A DNA stretch of 39,025 nucleotides from UBA8529 sp964390565 (GTDB lineage: Bacteria > Bacteroidota > Bacteroidia > Bacteroidales > Tenuifilaceae). Location of the stretch: contig CAYMII010000038.1 of assembly GCA_964390565.1 (NCBI GenBank), positions 1 to 39,025 of the forward strand, read 5' to 3'. Every line of letters begins with the position of its first letter. The first letter of the stretch is position 1. The notes beneath the pieces are model-generated. The model ran no database searches and had not been told where the DNA came from. It saw only the letters and a list, made by a program, of their open reading frames with translations. The translations under genes and the position numbers were made by a program. Positions 34,389 to 39,025 of this stretch are shown one piece after another.

Positions 34389-37313
34389 ATGAAGCAAAGA
34401 AGTTTTCTAAGTATTATGTTAATATTAATTAGTTTAATACATAATTCATGTTCTACAAAAACTAACCAATCGAAAAATATACAACAACAATATCCAATAG
34501 TTATTGAGAACTCAAGTAATGATTCAATAAATCCAGTAAATGGGGTATTTGCAGTTCCTGAATTGAAAATTACACCTTCCCCTGTGAGTGAAAATCATTA
34601 TACTTTTTCAAATTCAGAGAAGGTTATTGATTATGATATTTCACCAATCGGGATGAGCGTTGCTGTTTTAGTTGAAGAGCCTGAAGGAAAGTATTCAATT
34701 AAATTTTGGCAAATAAACCAGAGTCAGATTTCAGAAAACTATGAATTACCTGATGGTATAACTGCAAAAGCTATTACCTGGCACCCTATGGCAAAGGCTC
34801 TTTTTGTTATTGGAACTAAGGAGTCTAACAATCAAATTTACAGAATCGAAAAGAATAATGATGGTTGGGCTTGTAACATAATTTTTTCTAGTCCAAACCA
34901 GTTAAGGAGACTTGTTTTTAGTCCACGACCATTTATTGTAGGAGATGATCCTAAAAGTAAAATAGACATTTACAAATACCGTATTTTCTTTGGAATGGAT
35001 AATGGTGACAATACTTATAGAATCGTTTCTATTACTGAAAATGGAGAACGTTTTTATCAAGTAGTTGGCCCATCAAAATCATTCACAAAAGCAAGTGATT
35101 TAAATGCATATGTAGATCCAAGCAATATGGAAGCAGAGTGGGCATTACCAATTGCTTTTCACCCAGCAGGACATCAATTGATTTGGCAGGATAAGGGTAA
35201 TAAATTTTATGTTGCTAGATACTATTCAAGTGGATGGGGTGAATCAAAACCAATGAATCTTTCGATCGATAATAACGGCACTATTACTCCTACACCCAAT
35301 GGTATTGGTTTAATCCATTGGCAAAAGGATAAACAAGGAATTGGAATTTATTTACTTGCGTCAAAAGAAGAGAATATACAATTGCAATCTTATAAGTTTA
35401 TATCAACTCCATCTACAGTTCCTGATGGGAAAGGGGTTGTAGGTTTAACTAGTGAAAAAGGTTGTTATACTTTAAATTACCTTCCAATTAATATTCCACT
35501 AGCTGATGTAGTCAATGCATGGATGTTTACAGATACAAAAGAAGAAACTGATTTGTTTCATAAGAATTTCGGATTATTTCGTTCTACAAATAATGACCAA
35601 CTTTTTAAACTTTATGAATCGGAGAACTATTACTGTAATAGTTATGACAGGAGTTCACCTACTAGACCCTATCTTGTTACAACTGATATTTTCTGGGAAT
35701 CATTTGGTGCAGCATATCAAGGTCTTTTTATCGTAAAGGAAAGAGATCAGGCAATTCCAAATTTTTGGAAGTTCGTTGAAGAAGGAAATAATTACCTGAA
35801 AAAATCGGATCAAAATTCACCTTGGGTTTCAGTATTCACAGCCTTGACTGATTTAAAAACAGGTAACCTAAACAATGCTGAGGTTAAGAGAATATTGGCT
35901 GAAGAGGATTGCTATACAGAACTTATTGATTCCATTTATACATACTCTAACTTAAAACCAAGAGGTCATTACAATTCATCTCCAGAAATGGAGAATTACT
36001 TTAGAGCATTTCGTTATTTCTCGACTATTTACAACACAAAACAAAGTAAACTAAAACAAATAAATCAATTGCCTGCAGAAATAATAACTTTAGCGGAGAA
36101 ATGGATTGATGGTTATTCAGGTCTTATAGCGCCTTCACGCTGGCCTTTGGTTTGGAATAATGTAAAACAAGTCGCTCCAAGTTACTGTGCGTACCCTCAA
36201 AAAGACCTTACTATATTCCCATTATCATGGGGGTTTGATAATGAGATTCTATTTTCAACAGTATACCATGAAAGTTTTCCAGCAGAATTTCAGGTTAAAG
36301 GCCCTGGGGGTCTAAGGTTGCTTCCAAATGGTTTAGACCTAGCATCAGCCTTGGGTAACGGTTTTGCAGAAAAATTACTGGAGTCTGATTATGAGAAGTA
36401 TCCTCCTTTGCGCAAGGTGATTAATAATCTTAAAGGAAACTTTAAGGAAAGCACTTCAAAACCTGATATGAAGGATAATTTGTATAATCAATGGATAAAT
36501 GCAATTGCAGTTCAATGGGCAGATACTGTGAACTCTACAAATGGGACTGATGATAGAGGTTTATGGCAAACAAAGCGTTTACAAACAGGATTAGCAACAT
36601 GGGCAACTTTGAGACATGCTACAATCCTTGTTAATGAAAGAGGAGCTGCCGAATGCGGCGAGGCTGGTTTTGAGGAAATACTAATGAGAGCTCCTAGAGG
36701 TTATGTTGAGCCGGATCCAAATGCATTTGCCGCACTTGCCGATCTTTTTGAGGGAGCGATTAAATATATTTCAAATACGGCACACGAGAAGGATGATTTT
36801 AATAGTGGGAATAAAGAAGAGAAACAATCTCTTTACGATGGAATTGTTAAAAGATTAAAAGAGTCCGCACAGGAAGCTAGAATCTTTCAAGCAATGGCTG
36901 AGAAAGAGAGGAGAGGGGAGCTTCTAACAAATGAGGAGAATGAAAAAATTCTTTATGTTGCTCGAACTGCGGAACACCTCTTTCTTTTATTTAATAGCAT
37001 AAAGAATACTGATTATGGTATATCCGATCCTGATCCTATTGGAAAAATTGCTGATGTTTTCGGTGATGGTTATAATACTCCCTTTCTAATGGCCGCAGTT
37101 GGAAATGCTATGGAATGGGATTTTGTTGTTCCATTCTATGGGAGACACCAGATTGTTAAAGGTTCTATTTATTCCTATTACGAATTTGAATCCAAGCAGT
37201 TATTGAACGACAAAGAGTGGCGTGAGAAAATATCAAAACAAGAATTTGTACCATGGATAAAACCCTATATTACAGAACAAGGTGCATCAGGTATGGCAGA
37301 AACATTGTACTAG
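34389..37313 (+). CDS. DUF3160 lipoprotein with N-terminal propeller-like region
   Basis: A 974-residue lipoprotein with lipobox HNSC (Cys21). Residues ~75-380 look like a WD/Tol-B-type beta-propeller with repeated strands (IDYDISPIGMSVAVLVEEPE, ITWHPMAKALFVIG, LPIAFHPAGHQLIWQDKGN). Residues ~390-960 match DUF3160: TTDIFWESFGAAYQGLFIVK, SWGFDNEILFSTVYHESFPA, GFEEILMRAPRGYVEPDPNA and VPFYGRHQIVKGSIYSYYEF. The function of DUF3160 is not known; the protein is probably periplasmic or surface attached. It shares 61 bp with the CapA-like gene in another frame, so the two are tightly coupled. Confidence 0.75.
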   Translation: MKQRSFLSIMLILISLIHNSCSTKTNQSKNIQQQYPIVIENSSNDSINPVNGVFAVPELKITPSPVSENHYTFSNSEKVIDYDISPIGMSVAVLVEEPEGKYSIKFWQINQSQISENYELPDGITAKAITWHPMAKALFVIGTKESNNQIYRIEKNNDGWACNIIFSSPNQLRRLVFSPRPFIVGDDPKSKIDIYKYRIFFGMDNGDNTYRIVSITENGERFYQVVGPSKSFTKASDLNAYVDPSNMEAEWALPIAFHPAGHQLIWQDKGNKFYVARYYSSGWGESKPMNLSIDNNGTITPTPNGIGLIHWQKDKQGIGIYLLASKEENIQLQSYKFISTPSTVPDGKGVVGLTSEKGCYTLNYLPINIPLADVVNAWMFTDTKEETDLFHKNFGLFRSTNNDQLFKLYESENYYCNSYDRSSPTRPYLVTTDIFWESFGAAYQGLFIVKERDQAIPNFWKFVEEGNNYLKKSDQNSPWVSVFTALTDLKTGNLNNAEVKRILAEEDCYTELIDSIYTYSNLKPRGHYNSSPEMENYFRAFRYFSTIYNTKQSKLKQINQLPAEIITLAEKWIDGYSGLIAPSRWPLVWNNVKQVAPSYCAYPQKDLTIFPLSWGFDNEILFSTVYHESFPAEFQVKGPGGLRLLPNGLDLASALGNGFAEKLLESDYEKYPPLRKVINNLKGNFKESTSKPDMKDNLYNQWINAIAVQWADTVNSTNGTDDRGLWQTKRLQTGLATWATLRHATILVNERGAAECGEAGFEEILMRAPRGYVEPDPNAFAALADLFEGAIKYISNTAHEKDDFNSGNKEEKQSLYDGIVKRLKESAQEARIFQAMAEKERRGELLTNEENEKILYVARTAEHLFLLFNSIKNTDYGISDPDPIGKIADVFGDGYNTPFLMAAVGNAMEWDFVVPFYGRHQIVKGSIYSYYEFESKQLLNDKEWREKISKQEFVPWIKPYITEQGASGMAETLY

Positions 37314-38692
37314 CTTTACTTTTATTGTGTGTTTTTTTGGGATGCAATAGGGACAATGCCGAAATTCGAGTTCTTTTTGTTGGCGATATTCTTTTGTCTC
37401 GCAATGTTAAGGATGAGTTTCAATCAAAAAAGACATTGCCTTGGGAGAACCTGACTTCTTTTTTTAAGTCAGCAGATCTTGTTATTGGAAATCTTGAAGG
37501 TGCTGTTGGTAATGGTCAGGATCAATTTAGTTCTAAGGTTGAATCACCTGTTTTCAACATTGATAGTTCAGCAATACCAATGCTTCAAAGGGGTGGTTTT
37601 AATGTTATTACTATAGAGAATAACCATAGTTTTGATCTTGGTAAAAAGGGTAAAGAAGAAACAATAGAATCACTAAGAAAAAATAGCCTAAATCCTGTTT
37701 GCTTTGATAATTCACCGCAATTCTTTACCGTTAAGGATATAGTAATTTCTGTAATATCACTTAATGATGTTATTGGAAGAGATAGTTCAAAGAATGAAAT
37801 CCCATCAATCGAAGCTGAACAGAAAATACGCTTAGCAAAAAGTCTATCCAGTATAGTAATTGTATCGATTCATTGGGGAAGTGAATTGCTTGATTGGCCT
37901 AATAAAAGACAACGGGAAATTGCCCATTGGCTAATTAAAAAAGGTGCTGATATAATCATAGGTAGCCATCCTCATATTGTTCAAAAACCTGAGGTTATTG
38001 ATGGAAAACCCGTCTTTTTCTCGCTAGGGAACCATCTTTTTGATCAAAAGTATCCAAGCACTAAGGAAGGTTTAATAGCTGATATCAGGATTCATAAAGG
38101 AAAAATTAGCTGTAAGGGTATAATTACTCATACAAAACCTCATTCATTCTATCCCATAATCACTGATAGTATTGATTATAAATTTGAACCTATTCAGTTT
38201 AGGAGTTCACCATTAAAAGTTAGTAATTTTACTCTTAAACCATTATCGGTAGTAGAAGACAATAAGAATAGAATTGTATTACAAGCTTATCAGAATGATA
38301 AACTTGTTTGGAAAACATTTCCAATGTCAATACTTACTGTTAGTTCTTGTAAATTTGATGGAGAGAATGAGTTTTTATTTACACTTCAAAAACACTATTC
38401 TAGTATTGATAAAGAAATAAGTATACGTCCCTATGTTTATAGTTTAGACAGAAAAGGATTGGTAGCACGTTGGCGTGGTTCAGCTTTGGCTTGGCCTTTA
38501 ATTGATGCTCAAATCTCACCAGTAGATAATAAGACACTATGTGCACTTCATAGAGGGGATTCATTCATCATTCTTAATAAGACTATAAAGATTAGAAGAA
38601 TTGCTGTCTATAAATGGACTGGCTTTGGTTTTAAGAGTACTTCTGATTCAACAGAAAATGAAATATGTAAAAAGTTATACCAAGAATACTGA
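37253..38692 (+). CDS. CapA-like metallophosphatase lipoprotein
   Basis: A 479-residue protein with a basic n-region (RTRCIRYGR), a hydrophobic stretch and lipobox VFLGC (Cys31). The CapA (PGA_cap, calcineurin-like) domain spans ~38-285 with metal-site motifs VLFVGDILLSRN, LVIGNLEGAVGN, ITIENNHSFDLG, IVSIHWGSE, IIIGSHPHIVQ and FFSLGNHLFDQ, all intact. The C-terminal ~190 residues form a second beta-rich region ending IAVYKWTGFGFK. The start at 37253 overlaps the upstream gene by 61 bp; no later in-frame ATG leaves a signal peptide. No capB, capC or ligase gene is near, so a poly-gamma-glutamate role is not supported; a cell-envelope hydrolase paired with DUF3160 is more likely. Confidence 0.72.
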   Translation: MDKTLYYRTRCIRYGRNIVLALLLLCVFLGCNRDNAEIRVLFVGDILLSRNVKDEFQSKKTLPWENLTSFFKSADLVIGNLEGAVGNGQDQFSSKVESPVFNIDSSAIPMLQRGGFNVITIENNHSFDLGKKGKEETIESLRKNSLNPVCFDNSPQFFTVKDIVISVISLNDVIGRDSSKNEIPSIEAEQKIRLAKSLSSIVIVSIHWGSELLDWPNKRQREIAHWLIKKGADIIIGSHPHIVQKPEVIDGKPVFFSLGNHLFDQKYPSTKEGLIADIRIHKGKISCKGIITHTKPHSFYPIITDSIDYKFEPIQFRSSPLKVSNFTLKPLSVVEDNKNRIVLQAYQNDKLVWKTFPMSILTVSSCKFDGENEFLFTLQKHYSSIDKEISIRPYVYSLDRKGLVARWRGSALAWPLIDAQISPVDNKTLCALHRGDSFIILNKTIKIRRIAVYKWTGFGFKSTSDSTENEICKKLYQEY

Positions 38693-39025
38693 TTATTAGA
38701 TTCAAATTTCTTGCTGTTGAAAAGAAAAAAATAGGAAAAGAAAACCCACCCAACCCCTTAAAGGTGCAGTTCCAATTCAGTAAACCGATTTAATCATTTC
38801 GCTTCACTCAAGCCTTAAAACCGTTTACTTAATCCCACACAAAGAGTTTTCATTCATAGGACAAACTCAAACACTTTGTATAACCCTTTTATTTACTGCT
38901 TTTGTATAACCCGAGAAGAAGAATTTTTGTTCTTTTTCTTTTCAACAGCATCATTAAATTGGAGGTAAGATGTTTGCAAAATGTTTGCAAATGAAAAAAG
39001 CCACCAACAATTTTTCATTGTAAGT
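38693..39025. other. 333-bp right-edge region with short direct repeats, no convincing gene
   Basis: No clear gene is seen. Repeats include TTTGTATAACCC twice (38875-38886 and 38901-38912) and ATGTTTGCAAA twice in exact tandem (38970-38980 and 38981-38991), the latter carrying the palindrome TTTGCAAA at 11-bp period. A minus-strand open frame with its stop at 38893-38895 runs off the window edge and could be the end of a gene lying beyond, but has no recognisable motif. Confidence 0.45.

Noticed and set aside
37253..38692. Poly-gamma-glutamate capsule synthesis role
   Set aside because: No capB, capC or other capsule genes are near; only the CapA-like fold is supported.
38780..38829. GTAAAC...GTTTAC inverted ends considered as an integron attC or mobile-element end
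   Set aside because: No proper attC core sites, the inner stem does not pair well, and no integrase or cassette array is present.
38970..39023. Possible 17-codon ORF after a GGAGG-like site at the right edge
   Set aside because: Too short, built from the tandem repeat, and Shine-Dalgarno sites are not typical here.
38893..39025. Minus-strand open frame running off the right edge, considered as an integrase C-terminus
   Set aside because: About 43 codons with no recombinase motif visible; cannot be supported without sequence beyond the window.

Overview
The window comes from a Bacteroidota chromosome, most likely a Bacteroidales-like anaerobe, though I cannot name a genus. The evidence is low GC with few Shine-Dalgarno sites, lipoproteins with the Bacteroidota-style SCKKD lipobox, a SusC-style TonB receptor with an N-terminal CarboxypepD_reg domain next to a DUF4249 lipoprotein, an OprO/P-type porin, and Bacteroidota -7 promoter boxes (TAnnTTTG).

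Region 1 (about 45-7697, all + strand, gaps of 3-31 bp) looks like one phosphate or polyphosphate operon. It holds a DUF47/PhoU-like regulator, a PiT phosphate permease fused to a coiled coil and a LuxR-type helix-turn-helix, a phosphate-selective porin, a lamin-tail-domain lipoprotein, an SdiA-regulated/phytase-like propeller lipoprotein, a divergent triphosphate-tunnel-like protein and a canonical CYTH triphosphatase. A strong hairpin separates it from a divergent SLC13/DASS anion transporter (7804-9426). Region 2 (9427-15626) has a 313-bp gap with small stem-loops, a large PHP-like protein fused to a multi-pass membrane module, a methyl-accepting chemotaxis protein, and on the minus strand a universal stress protein with an extra DUF2007-like domain. 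Region 3 (15701-21560) is a TonB receptor/DUF4249 pair bracketed by two related SCKKD lipoproteins on the opposite strand, each bounded by a terminator.

Region 4 (21701-32731) is a potassium module. The constitutive-type importer kup diverges from kdpF, a 38-codon membrane micropeptide, kdpA, kdpB, kdpC, a kinase-less HAMP membrane protein, full-length kdpD and kdpE. The kup/kdp intergenic region has a 14-bp near-direct repeat that is a candidate KdpE operator.

Region 5 (about 32809-39025) looks like an accessory island. It begins at what appears to be the 3' end of a minus-strand tRNA gene with its own terminator but no tRNA body, as left by integration into a tRNA 3' end. Next to it is an AbiEi/AbiEii toxin-antitoxin pair with a 20-bp inverted-repeat operator, then an overlapping DUF3160 lipoprotein/CapA-like metallophosphatase pair, then about 330 bp without a convincing gene but with short tandem repeats.

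The most notable points are the PiT-HTH fusion (a possible phosphate transceptor), the tandem TTM-like genes, the PHP-membrane fusion, the extra Kdp components and the tRNA scar beside AbiE. No intact tRNA, rRNA, CRISPR array, transposase or integrase was seen.
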